From the NCBI GenBank assembly GCA_947177425.1, contig CAMWUN010000034.1, positions 1-36,477 of the forward strand: a stretch of DNA of 36,477 nucleotides. Reading direction: 5' to 3'. This document shows, one piece after another, positions 25,729 through 34,153 of this stretch (the first letter of the stretch is position 1; every line of letters starts with the position of its first letter). This stretch comes from an uncultured bacterium (GTDB lineage Bacteria > Bacillota > Clostridia > Lachnospirales > Lachnospiraceae). Under the pieces are notes generated by a model. It saw nothing but the letters and a program-made list of their open reading frames with translations. It was not told where the DNA came from and searched no databases. Made by a program: the position numbers and the translations under genes.

Positions 25729-25990
25729 AGCGCCATGGCCTTTTTCAGGTTTGTCCAGGCAGGCTTGAAAGAAGGCTGACGAGGAAAAGAGTTATCGAAA
25801 ATTCGGCGGATGCTCTTTCGTACGCCTCCGGTGCGAGATATACCGGCAAATATGCGGGTAACTGCAAAACAAATACGGTATAGCGGAGGAAATCAGGAAG
25901 AACTTCTAACGGTGTCCGGCATAGAATAGAACATCGGGAAGTACAGTACATCAGGCGCTGCCACACTTTGAGCGGCAGTGTCTGATTCCC
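25729..25990 (+). ncRNA. glmS ribozyme (glucosamine-6-phosphate-activated riboswitch)
   Basis: The self-cleaving leader of glmS. The cleavage site is predicted between A25729 and G25730 in TCTAGCGCC. The core follows: TGACGAGG (25777-25784) and GTTATCGAAAATTCGGCGG (25791-25809). An enlarged P3 is closed by CCTCCG (25825-25830) with CGGAGG (25884-25889), and a P4-like stem pairs AATCAG (25891-25896) with CTGATT (25982-25987). Glucosamine-6-phosphate binding causes cleavage and loss of the mRNA, giving feedback control of GlmS. The 3' boundary is approximate. Confidence 0.93.
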
Positions 25991-26124
25991 CATGGCAGCG
26001 GCCAGGCAGATGCGTTTAGGCATATATTTGGCGGCTGACGCGGGGGTTGACTTAAGATTTGAAAGCCCTGAGACGAGACAGCGTAAGGGGTAATGATAAA
26101 TGATAGAAAGATGAGGGAAACGAC

Positions 26125-27942
26125 ATGTGTGGAATTATTGGATATACAGGAAAAGGCAATGCACAGGAGATTATGCTGGATGCGCTGGAACTTCTGGAAT
26201 ACAGGGGGTATGACAGTGCAGGGATAGCTCTTTTAAAGGAGGGGAGAACACAAATCGTAAAGCGTGCGGGAAGAGTGAAGGATTTGCGTGATTTGTGTGC
26301 ACAGGTGAAACCGGAGGGCCAGTGCGGGATTGGTCATACAAGGTGGGCCACCCACGGCGGTGTGTGCGATGAGAATGCCCATCCCCACAGATTTGGACGG
26401 ATTACACTGATACATAACGGTATTATTGAGAACTACAGGGAGTTGACGGAAAAGTATGCCCTGGAGGGAGCGCTTGTATCGGAGACGGACAGTGAAGTGG
26501 TGGCGGCGGTTCTTGAGCATTTTTACTCCGGCGACCCTTATTCAGCCATACGCAGGACTGTGCTGAAACTGAAAGGAACCTTTGCCCTGGCAATTATGTT
26601 TGATGATCAGCCTGACAGGATTTATGCAGTCCGTAATGTAAGCCCCATTGTGGCGGCAGTTACGGAAGACGGCGCCATTTTATCTTCTGATGTGGCGGCA
26701 ATTGTGCCTTTCACAGCAGATTATTTTGTGATGCCTGAATTTCATGTGGTATGTTTAAGCCCTGACGGCGTGGAAATGTTCGATTTATCCGGGGACAAAG
26801 CACAGATTGAATGGCAGAAGGTGGATTGGGATGTGAGCCGCAGCGGCAAGGGCGGTTATCCCTTTTATATGGAGAAGGAAATTATGGAACAGCCGCAGGT
26901 CATAAAGGAGACGATTCTGCCAAGAATTAAAGATGACAGGCCCGATTTTTCTGCGGAGGGGATACCCGATACAATCCTTGCGGAATGTAAAAGAATCTGC
27001 GTGATTGCCTGTGGCACTGCCATGCATGCAGGGCTGGTGGGCAAGAGCCTTATCCAGGCAATGATAGGAATTCACGTGGATGTGGTGATGGCTTCCGAGT
27101 TTATGTATAATGATCCAGTGGTGGATAAGGATACGCTGGTAATCGCAATCTCCCAGTCGGGGGAAACGATCGATACCTTAGAAGCCCTTAAGTTTGCAAG
27201 AAAGTGCGGTTCCCCCAGCATTTCCATTGTGAATGTAAAAGGAGCGTCCATTGCCCGGGCCAGCGAGCATGTGATTTACACCTGTGCGGGGCCGGAAATT
27301 GCAGTGGCAAGCACCAAGGCATATACTACCCAGCTCGCAGTGCTCTATCTGATTACTGCAAGAATGGCTATGGCGAGGGGGCTTTGGAGCCAGGAAAAAA
27401 TTACAGGGTTTATAAAAGAACTGCAGAGAGTTCCCGGGGTGATGGAAAAGATTCTTGACAGTAAGGAGGAGATACACCGCCTTGCAGGTACAATTTTGAA
27501 CGCCAGAGACGTGTTTATGATAGGACGTGGGCTGGATTACTCCATTTTGCTGGAAGGTTCCCTTAAGTTAAAAGAGGTTTCGTATATTCATTCGGAGGCG
27601 TATGCTTCCGGCGAACTGAAGCACGGTACCATTGCGCTTATCACAGAGGATACGCCTGTTATCGCGGTAGTGACCCAGGATAAGCTAAAGAGCAAGGAGC
27701 TTTCCAATATCAGGGAGGTGCAGTCCAGAGGGGCAAGAGTCGTTCTTCTGATTAAGGAAAACGAAACCCTGGATGAGGGCGAACAGTGGAGCTGCGTTTA
27801 CAGACTGCCAAGGATGGAAGATCCGTTTATGGTCATGCCGGCTTCGGTGGTCTTACAACTGATAGCCTATTTTGTGTCTCTTGATAAGGGGCTGGATGTG
27901 GATAAACCGCGAAATCTTGCAAAAGTAGTGACAGTAGAATAA
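26125..27942 (+). CDS. glmS: Glutamine--fructose-6-phosphate aminotransferase (isomerizing) GlmS
   Basis: GlmS makes glucosamine-6-phosphate from fructose-6-phosphate and glutamine, the first step to UDP-GlcNAc for cell-wall synthesis. The 605-residue protein begins MCGIIGYTG, with Cys2 becoming the N-terminal nucleophile of the glutaminase domain. LEYRGYDSAGIA, GHTRWATHG and HNGIIENY are family motifs. Two SIS sugar-isomerase domains follow (CGTAMHAGLVGK and ISQSGETIDTLEALK; later GRGLDYSILLEGSLKLKE), and it ends DKPRNLAKVVTVE. GAGGG lies 7 nt before the ATG. It is preceded by the glmS ribozyme and followed 14 bp later by hemZ. Confidence 0.98.
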   Translation: MCGIIGYTGKGNAQEIMLDALELLEYRGYDSAGIALLKEGRTQIVKRAGRVKDLRDLCAQVKPEGQCGIGHTRWATHGGVCDENAHPHRFGRITLIHNGIIENYRELTEKYALEGALVSETDSEVVAAVLEHFYSGDPYSAIRRTVLKLKGTFALAIMFDDQPDRIYAVRNVSPIVAAVTEDGAILSSDVAAIVPFTADYFVMPEFHVVCLSPDGVEMFDLSGDKAQIEWQKVDWDVSRSGKGGYPFYMEKEIMEQPQVIKETILPRIKDDRPDFSAEGIPDTILAECKRICVIACGTAMHAGLVGKSLIQAMIGIHVDVVMASEFMYNDPVVDKDTLVIAISQSGETIDTLEALKFARKCGSPSISIVNVKGASIARASEHVIYTCAGPEIAVASTKAYTTQLAVLYLITARMAMARGLWSQEKITGFIKELQRVPGVMEKILDSKEEIHRLAGTILNARDVFMIGRGLDYSILLEGSLKLKEVSYIHSEAYASGELKHGTIALITEDTPVIAVVTQDKLKSKELSNIREVQSRGARVVLLIKENETLDEGEQWSCVYRLPRMEDPFMVMPASVVLQLIAYFVSLDKGLDVDKPRNLAKVVTVE

Positions 27943-27956
27943 AGAAGTGGGAAACG

Positions 27957-29447
27957 ATGACAATGATGAAAAAAGACAATTTAATTGTAATTACCGTAAA
28001 TAATGCCGGATTTGAATATGATATCCATGCGCTGGTGAAAGCATTTTATCCGGCCTGCCAGGTAAAGGTGTTCGTAGAAGAAAACCAAAAGGAAAGTTCG
28101 GATTTGGGACTTCCGGATCTTGACATTCAATTCACAAGGGAAGCTGTGCTGCTTTCTATCATAGGAGGAGAAGGCGGCAGGGCTTCTTTTGGTATCCGGA
28201 AGATAGAAATTGATGAGGGCATGGCAAGACCGGAGATAAAAAACCGTCTGAAACAGCTTTTGTACACGGTATTGTCTGAACACACAGGCATACAACTGCC
28301 CTGGGGCACCCTGACGGGCATCCGTCCTGTGAAAATCCCAATGACCATGCTCACAGAGGGCAGAAGCGATGGGGATATTATGGAATATATGAAGGAGACG
28401 TACTTTATCAGCGATGAAAAAGGGGGGCTTGCGCTGGAAATTGCAAAAAGGGAGAAGTGTCTGCTGGAGAATCTCCACTATGAGGACGGCTATAGCCTGT
28501 ATATAGGGATTCCCTTCTGCCCTACCACATGTCTGTACTGCTCTTTTACCTCTTATCCTATTGTTACCTGGAAAAAGCGGATAAACGAATACCTGGATGC
28601 ACTGGATAAAGAAATTGAGTTTACAGCCGGATTTTACAGGGACAAGACGCTGGATACGGTTTACATTGGAGGCGGTACCCCTACCACGCTGGAAGCGGAG
28701 GAGCTGGAAAGGCTTCTTGGTAAAATAACAAATAGTCTGGATTTGTCCCAGCTTAAGGAATTTACAGTGGAGGCAGGACGGGCAGACAGCATTACTCCGG
28801 ACAAGCTGGCGGTTCTTAAGAAGTATGGCGTTACCAGAATTTCCGTAAATCCCCAGACTATGAAACAGGAAACACTGGATTTCATTGGGAGAAAACATAC
28901 CGTTGAACAGGTAAAGGAAGCCTTTGCCCTGGCCAGGGAAGCGGGATTTACCAATATCAATATGGATTTGATTCTTGGACTTCCGGGAGAGACGGGGGAC
29001 GATGTGTCAGCCACTATGGAAGAAATTGAAAAGCTTGGGCCGGACAGCCTTACCGTCCACTCCCTTGCTGTCAAGCGGGCCTCCAGATTACATCAGTGGA
29101 TTGAGGAGAACGGCCTTCTGGCACTGCATAATACAGAACAGACCATGAAGATTACCGCAGGCAGCGCCGCCAGGATGGACATGGTTCCCTACTACCTATA
29201 CCGGCAGAAAAATATGGCTGGCAATTTTGAAAATGTGGGGTATGCAAAGGAAGGGAAATTTGGGATTTATAATATTTTGATCATGGAGGAGAAACAGGAC
29301 ATCGTGGCGCTGGGCGCAGGCTCTATCTCCAAGAGGGTCTACCCGGACGGGCAGATTGAGCGGTGCGAGAATGTCAAGGATGTGGCCCAATATATCGGGA
29401 GAATCGACGAGATGATTGAGCGGAAAAGGCAGCTTTTGGGCAATTGA
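27957..29447 (+). CDS. hemZ: HemZ-type radical SAM protein (coproporphyrinogen dehydrogenase-like)
   Basis: A 496-residue radical-SAM protein of the HemN/HemZ group. A poorly conserved ~170-residue N-terminal region typical of HemZ contains WGTLTGIRPVKI. It precedes the cluster motif Cys188-x3-Cys192-x2-Cys195 (GIPFCPTTCLYCSF), then IGGGTPTTLE, NPQTMKQETLDFIGR and NMDLILGLPGE. HemZ is named for B. subtilis coproporphyrinogen oxidation, but many clostridial members occur in genomes without heme synthesis and may have another role. The 14-bp gap after glmS suggests co-transcription. Confidence 0.92.
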   Translation: MTMMKKDNLIVITVNNAGFEYDIHALVKAFYPACQVKVFVEENQKESSDLGLPDLDIQFTREAVLLSIIGGEGGRASFGIRKIEIDEGMARPEIKNRLKQLLYTVLSEHTGIQLPWGTLTGIRPVKIPMTMLTEGRSDGDIMEYMKETYFISDEKGGLALEIAKREKCLLENLHYEDGYSLYIGIPFCPTTCLYCSFTSYPIVTWKKRINEYLDALDKEIEFTAGFYRDKTLDTVYIGGGTPTTLEAEELERLLGKITNSLDLSQLKEFTVEAGRADSITPDKLAVLKKYGVTRISVNPQTMKQETLDFIGRKHTVEQVKEAFALAREAGFTNINMDLILGLPGETGDDVSATMEEIEKLGPDSLTVHSLAVKRASRLHQWIEENGLLALHNTEQTMKITAGSAARMDMVPYYLYRQKNMAGNFENVGYAKEGKFGIYNILIMEEKQDIVALGAGSISKRVYPDGQIERCENVKDVAQYIGRIDEMIERKRQLLGN

Positions 29448-29949
29448 TAACTAGGTTTTTGGAAGAAATATTATTAGGAAGAAGGTACGGCTGGGGCAAG
29501 GAGCATGGTGGAAGTATTCAGATGCAGTTAAAAAGCTGGAAATAGGAAAAGGCAGACGAAGCAGGGAAATAACTGATGATTCAGATTTGTTTCTCTGTTT
29601 TTTGGCTTTTTTTCAGAAATTTATGGATATGGCAGCGCCAATAAGTCCGTATTCTTGTACAGCGTCAGGGCAATTACAGAAAAAGAAAGGAAGGAGGCAT
29701 GCATCACGGGGAGTTGATTACTTTCTGCTTTGCGTAAATCTGAGTTGTATTGTTTTTGTTAATATATATCTGTTTTACTTTATGAAGACGAGAAAAGAAC
29801 GAGTTGGAGTTTCAAATTGCTTCTTCTTGCGGACAAAAAGCAGGTGGCGGAGAGCATTGGCATCCGGTTCGTGGTAAAGGTGGAAGGATAGCCATTTATG
29901 AATCCAATTTTTTGTGCAAATAAGTTGTCTGGAATGAAAGGAATTAAAC
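29448..29949. other. 502-bp gap without a convincing gene
   Basis: No family-like protein is seen in any frame. A frame of 96 codons (29587-29877) lacks a ribosome site and looks random. A second short + frame, opening after the TGA at 29783 and possibly starting at TTG 29804, runs to 29923. It reads with a Gly/His-rich middle (SSCGQKAGGGEHWHPVRGKG), but its start has no good ribosome site. No repeat copy is found. A promoter for the LytTR regulator should lie near 29890-29930, but none is clear. Confidence 0.5.
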
Positions 29950-30681
29950 ATGTATAGGATTGGAATTTGTGATGATGATAAAATTTTATGCGCTTCTTTG
30001 GAAGAGGAGATAAATGGGATTTCAAAAGAACTGGCAATAAAAACGGAAATTGATGTGTGGTATTCAGGTGAGGGTATACAGAATGACCTGCAAAAAGGAA
30101 TAGAGTTAGATTTGATTTTTCTGGATATTGAATTAGTTCAGAAAAATGGCATTGCGGTAGGAGACTTTATCCGAAATGAAATGGAAGATATGCAGACACA
30201 TATTGTATATATTTCTTCAAAAGAAGGTTATGCCATGCAGCTATTTAAAATACAGCCACTGGATTTCCTTATTAAACCTGTTTCCAGAGAACAATTAAGA
30301 GAAGTGCTTTCAAGGAGCATAAGGCAGAAAAGAAGCGCAGATACCTATTTTGAGTATCAAAAGGGAAGCTCTGTATTTCGGATTCCGGTAAAAGATATTG
30401 CTTATTTTATGAGCATGGACAAGAAAATCGTAATTGTTAAAAAGGATGGAGAGGAGATTTTTTATGGAAAGCTAAAAAATATAGCGGGAAATCTTCCGGC
30501 TGAATTTATAATGATCCACCAGTCCTATATCATTAACCAGACTTATGTCAGTGAGTATTCCTATGAAACAGTAAAGATGATAAATGGAGAGAATCTGAAT
30601 ATCAGCAAACCATACAGAAAAGAAACCAGAAGCAGAATAAAACAGTATCAGAAAGCGAATATGGGTGATGACAGCATATAA
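29950..30681 (+). CDS. LytTR-type response regulator
   Basis: A 243-residue AgrA/ComE-like regulator. The receiver domain (1-~120) has the acidic pair in CDDD (8-10), phospho-acceptor Asp59 in LIFLDIEL and the conserved Lys in FLIKPVSREQL. A LytTR DNA-binding domain follows (~135-235: VKDIAYFMSMDKKIVIVKKDG, MIHQSYIINQTYV). LytTR regulators bind pairs of 9-bp direct repeats spaced about two helical turns apart; such a pair lies at 31935-31965. Its end overlaps the kinase gene. AAAGGAATTAAAC precedes the ATG. Confidence 0.93.
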   Translation: MYRIGICDDDKILCASLEEEINGISKELAIKTEIDVWYSGEGIQNDLQKGIELDLIFLDIELVQKNGIAVGDFIRNEMEDMQTHIVYISSKEGYAMQLFKIQPLDFLIKPVSREQLREVLSRSIRQKRSADTYFEYQKGSSVFRIPVKDIAYFMSMDKKIVIVKKDGEEIFYGKLKNIAGNLPAEFIMIHQSYIINQTYVSEYSYETVKMINGENLNISKPYRKETRSRIKQYQKANMGDDSI

Positions 30682-31921
30682 TCCGGTAATTGTGTTAATT
30701 GTAAACATTCTCAGAGTTTTTTTATTGAAGAAGGTCATGGACATATTTTTGCAGGCGGAGGATATAGAAAACAAATTATTAAAAACTGCTCTGGGAATTT
30801 ATTGCCTGCTGATAACAATTGTGTATAGTATTTTTCAAGTATCCGCAGTATATGAAATATGTAACTGTCTGGGAATGGTAAGCCTTACATGTTTTTATCA
30901 GGATGTTTGGAAAAAGAGATTGTGGGTATCATTGATGCTGTTTAGTCTGGATATGGCAGGCTCTTTGATTGTGCTTTTTATTTTTGGACAGTTGGCAGAA
31001 TTTCAACAACCGGCGATTCAGGCGTTACTGTTGTTGATCTGTGTGACAGCCATAAGCCATATTTCATATCCTGATAACGGAAAAGAAATGGCTTTTGACA
31101 GAAAGCAGACATTATTGCTGATAGTGATTCCGGCAATGAGTGTTATGATATTAAGTGTACTGATGATTGGGAATCTTGAAAAAATGTTTGCTTTATTGAT
31201 TTGCACCTGTACATTGGTTATTAACATTAGTGTATTTTATCTTTATAATGTGCTGCTGGAAAATTATATTCATTTAAGGGAAAATGATACCTATAAGCAG
31301 CAGACATACGCATATCAGAACCAGTTGGAAGTGATTACGGAGTCGCAGAACAATATCCGGGCTTTGCGGCATGATATGAAAAATCACATTTTGGCATTAC
31401 AGGCATTGGTTCAAAAAAGTGAAACAAAGGAAGCGGAAGATTACTTAAATTCCATGTGGCATTTTATGGCGAATCCGCAGGAATACGTGGCTACAGGAAA
31501 TGATACGATTGACAGTCTGCTAAATTACAAAATACAAAAGGCGAATGATGTCCTGGATTTGGTAGAAACCCAAATCAGTATCCCGGAACAGTTAAACTTA
31601 CATTCTTTTGATTTAAATGTAGTATTGGGGAATTTGCTGGATAATGCAATAGAGGCGTCCATGCAGACAGAAGATAAGCAGTTAAGAATGAAACTGAAGC
31701 TTGATAAGGGGATTTTGTTTTTAAATATCCGTAATAGCTGTCGGGGCATTGCCGAAGGGAAGCAAAATATTCTTGAGACTACAAAACCAGACAAAGTAAA
31801 TCATGGCATAGGGCTGAAAAATGTGCAGAAGATTGTGGAAAAATATCATGGAGATATGGAACTTTTGTGTGAAGACGGTTTCATGGAAACGGACATTATG
31901 ATGTATGTAAAAAATTTATAG
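30668..31921 (+). CDS. GHKL-type sensor histidine kinase (AgrC-like)
   Basis: The N-terminal ~200 residues contain about six hydrophobic membrane segments, as in the peptide-sensing AgrC/ComD kinases. The cytoplasmic part has the phospho-acceptor His (~235) in ALRHDMKNHILAL, the N-box VLGNLLDNAIEAS, and the G-box HGIGLKNVQKIVEKYHG. The GTG at 30665 is an alternative start; the gene overlaps the regulator by 14 bp, so kinase and regulator are co-expressed. The ligand is unknown; a peptide is the usual one for this architecture, but no obvious precursor gene lies beside it. Confidence 0.92.
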   Translation: MTAYNPVIVLIVNILRVFLLKKVMDIFLQAEDIENKLLKTALGIYCLLITIVYSIFQVSAVYEICNCLGMVSLTCFYQDVWKKRLWVSLMLFSLDMAGSLIVLFIFGQLAEFQQPAIQALLLLICVTAISHISYPDNGKEMAFDRKQTLLLIVIPAMSVMILSVLMIGNLEKMFALLICTCTLVINISVFYLYNVLLENYIHLRENDTYKQQTYAYQNQLEVITESQNNIRALRHDMKNHILALQALVQKSETKEAEDYLNSMWHFMANPQEYVATGNDTIDSLLNYKIQKANDVLDLVETQISIPEQLNLHSFDLNVVLGNLLDNAIEASMQTEDKQLRMKLKLDKGILFLNIRNSCRGIAEGKQNILETTKPDKVNHGIGLKNVQKIVEKYHGDMELLCEDGFMETDIMMYVKNL

Positions 31922-31934
31922 CAGGATTTTCAGG

Positions 31935-32002
31935 CTGATTTCGGCAATAGTATGGACTGATTTCGCCAGAGAGCAGAAATAAGTAGGGATTGCATTTATA
32001 AT
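31935..32002 (+). promoter_or_regulatory. Putative LytTR operator and activated promoter
   Basis: The 9-bp direct repeat CTGATTTCG occurs at 31935-31943 and 31957-31965, exactly 22 bp apart, within longer matches (GG-n-CTGATTTCG-n-CA). A perfect TATAAT follows at 31997-32002, while the -35 position (31974-31979, CAGAAA) is poor. This geometry is that of an activator-dependent LytTR promoter. It lies between the kinase gene and the lipoprotein gene. Confidence 0.7.
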
Positions 32003-32014
32003 AAACTCATAATA

Positions 32015-32048
32015 AATCACATAGGGACAAAAAGCCCCTGCTGTGATT
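32015..32048 (+). other. 5'-leader hairpin of the lipoprotein mRNA
   Basis: AATCACA (32015-32021) pairs with TGTGATT (32042-32048), with an inner AGGG/CCCT stem. It begins about where the transcript predicted from the -10 at 31997 would start. Possible mRNA-stabilising or attenuating structure. Confidence 0.45.
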
Positions 32049-32092
32049 AGAACCTGGTATGCGTGGCAGGAAGCGCAGGAAAGAGGAAAATT

Positions 32093-33250
32093 ATGAGAAA
32101 CAAAATTTTTAAATTATTGGCAGTGACAGTAGTGATGGCAACCCTTATCTGCGGCTGTCAGAAGGAACCGGAAAGCACAGCGGATGGAGCAGTCCGACAT
32201 GCAAAGGATACGGTGGAAAATGAGGTGGCTGGGATAGTGGGCGGAAACCCGGCAGGAACGGAAAATAACAGGCAGGATATTGACTGTCTGATAGGGACAG
32301 AAGACAACGGGATAAGAATCCAGGCCCAAATGCCGGAGATTCCGCAGAACGTTTACCGTATGGTTTTGAAAGAAAATGAGACACTTACGAAAGAACTTTT
32401 AGCTGATTTTTTGGAAAGTGACACGGGAAATATCAGTGACTTATCTGAAGAAGCATCAAGAGAAGCGGAGCAGTCTGAAAAAGACAATGCGCAAGGCGAA
32501 GATCGCGCGGTGTATTCTGTTTTTGGCAGTGGGATTATTTATGAACTATCCGCCGGGCAAAAAACAGCAGTTTTTTCGCATGGCACAAGCGCTTACTATC
32601 AGGATGACGCTTTATATGAAAAATGCATATCTATTTATAAGTCTGTGAAAGAAAGCGTATTGAAGGAAACCGATTATACAGATATTTATAAAGAAGCAGA
32701 AGAATTATTATCAGGCAGACTTTCAAAAATAGGCGTAAAAGAAATCTATATTTACAAAATTACACAATATCAGAGCGAAAGCGCCATCTTTTATGAAATA
32801 GAGTTTACGCCTTCCTATGATGGTATGGGGGTTGTACATGAACTTGGCTCTATAACATCGGGGGAGATTTTTCCTTTAGGAAGAGCATGGATATGTGAAG
32901 GCGATATTGCATTTTTAGATATGGATTATTTTTTAGGGAAGGTAGAAACACAGGAAAAGCAGGAAACATTATTATCATGGGAACAGGTTAAGGAAATTCT
33001 GGAAGTAAATCTAAGCAATGGAAAAATCACTGGAAGCAGTAAGGCTGTTCTGACTGAGGCAGAGTTTTTATATTATCCTGTTTTTAAAAAAGCTGAAGAC
33101 AAATTAGAGCTTGTTCCAGTATGGCATTTTTATATACCTATGTCTGTGTGGATAGAGAATGAGGAATTATCAGAACAATTTACCACAAATGGCACTGCGT
33201 GGAGTATTTGTGTGAATGCAGTATCAGGAGAAATTGTGAGGGTTGAGTAG
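32093..33250 (+). CDS. Lipoprotein of the LytTR/ABC module (385 aa)
   Basis: The signal peptide ends in a lipobox with Cys22 (TLICGCQ), so the protein should be anchored outside the membrane. I start at 32093 with AAGAGGAAA just upstream; the frame is open from 32063 but that would spoil the signal peptide. The remaining sequence is acidic and mixed alpha/beta. It weakly resembles DUF6034-type lipoproteins common in Lachnospiraceae (tentative). It is the first gene behind the putative LytTR operator and precedes three ABC-2 type membrane proteins, so a binding, sensing or immunity role linked to the exporter is plausible. Confidence 0.8.
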   Translation: MRNKIFKLLAVTVVMATLICGCQKEPESTADGAVRHAKDTVENEVAGIVGGNPAGTENNRQDIDCLIGTEDNGIRIQAQMPEIPQNVYRMVLKENETLTKELLADFLESDTGNISDLSEEASREAEQSEKDNAQGEDRAVYSVFGSGIIYELSAGQKTAVFSHGTSAYYQDDALYEKCISIYKSVKESVLKETDYTDIYKEAEELLSGRLSKIGVKEIYIYKITQYQSESAIFYEIEFTPSYDGMGVVHELGSITSGEIFPLGRAWICEGDIAFLDMDYFLGKVETQEKQETLLSWEQVKEILEVNLSNGKITGSSKAVLTEAEFLYYPVFKKAEDKLELVPVWHFYIPMSVWIENEELSEQFTTNGTAWSICVNAVSGEIVRVE

Positions 33251-33311
33251 GTGAAAAGTAGTTCTAAAGCTCACAGCAAAGGCTGTTTCGCCAAGAACTA
33301 CTAAGTTTCAC
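33251..33311 (+). other. Large stem-loop between lipoprotein and ABC genes
   Basis: GTGAAAAGTAGTTCT (33251-33265) pairs with AGAACTACT (33294-33302) and TTTCAC (33306-33311), leaving a 3-nt bulge. The loop holds a small CAGC/GCTG hairpin. No T run follows directly, but a terminator-like hairpin comes next at 33316. Confidence 0.6.
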
Positions 33312-33315
33312 CCGG

Positions 33316-33354
33316 AAAAATGCCTAAAATACGCCCTAAAAGGGGGCATTTTTT
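33316..33354 (+). terminator. Intrinsic terminator or attenuator
   Basis: AAAAATGCC (33316-33324) pairs with GGCATTTTT (33345-33353), followed by the T run. It lies 44 bp before the first permease start, so it could reduce, rather than abolish, transcription into the ABC genes. Confidence 0.75.
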
Positions 33355-33397
33355 ATTCTGACTTGAGATTCCGCAGAGCGGAATCATGGAGGTTAGC

Positions 33398-34153
33398 ATG
33401 AAAGGATTCTTTTTGCAGGATTTAAAAAGGAGTTTTCTGAATAAAGGATTTTTGGCAGGTCTTATAGCGGTAACGTGGATTCTGGTATCAGGAGCTTTCC
33501 ATGCACCGCTTAACAGGAGCAGAAGCAGTTATTTTATTATGCTGGAAATATTTGCAGCATCGGGTTTTACTCCTTTTGCCGCCATATTTCCGGTACTTGC
33601 TTACGCCTCTGTTTTTTGTGAAGAATACAGCAGTGGTTATTTCATAATGATTATTTCCAGAATGTCACTGGTAAAATTCGGAATTATTCGTATTATAACA
33701 GTTGCGCTTTCTGGCGGAGTCATGTTGGCAATTCCATTTTTCATTGCCATGAGCATTGTTTATTGCTGTGGCATTCCGGGAATACCAGCAGGAAGCGATC
33801 AGGGACTTATGGCAGGAAAAGCATTGATTTCTTACATAGAAAACTATGGAGAATGGTATATCTTCTTTTGGAAAATAGTATTAGGATTCCTGTTTGGATG
33901 CACATGGGCATTAGCAGGGCTGGCTTTTGCGGTATGGATGCCTAATAAATATGTGGCTTTGCTTGCGCCATTTGTGCTGTATGAAGCTATGTGGCTTGCT
34001 TTGGGAGAAGTTCCTGTTTTAAATCCGATTTACCTTATGCGGGGAGATGATTTAAATAATTATCCGCTGTCCGGGTTTATGGAATGTGTATACATTTTAC
34101 TGGCAGCATCCCTTGTCCTGCAGGGGCTGAAACGGAGGTATCAGGATGGATAA
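33398..34153 (+). CDS. ABC-2 type membrane protein 1
   Basis: A 251-residue membrane protein with about six hydrophobic segments. It begins with an amphipathic stretch (FFLQDLKRSFLNKGF) typical of ABC-2 permeases. The conserved-looking EEYSSGYFIMIISRMS after the second helix is the coupling-helix region of BcrB/LanE-like permeases. GGAGG (33388-33392) is 5 nt before the ATG at 33398; an upstream ATG at 33386 is less likely. It ends within the next gene (8-bp overlap). Expected to be part of a peptide or drug exporter with the ATPase at 35622. Confidence 0.85.
   Translation: MKGFFLQDLKRSFLNKGFLAGLIAVTWILVSGAFHAPLNRSRSSYFIMLEIFAASGFTPFAAIFPVLAYASVFCEEYSSGYFIMIISRMSLVKFGIIRIITVALSGGVMLAIPFFIAMSIVYCCGIPGIPAGSDQGLMAGKALISYIENYGEWYIFFWKIVLGFLFGCTWALAGLAFAVWMPNKYVALLAPFVLYEAMWLALGEVPVLNPIYLMRGDDLNNYPLSGFMECVYILLAASLVLQGLKRRYQDG

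Noticed and set aside
27981-28898. Minus-strand open frame of 305 codons opposite hemZ
   Set aside because: The + strand encodes clear HemZ motifs; the reverse frame is low-complexity, Cys/His/Phe-rich shadow sequence.
29587-29877. 96-codon + frame upstream of the LytTR regulator
   Set aside because: It has no ribosome site and a random-looking composition, so it was left as gap.
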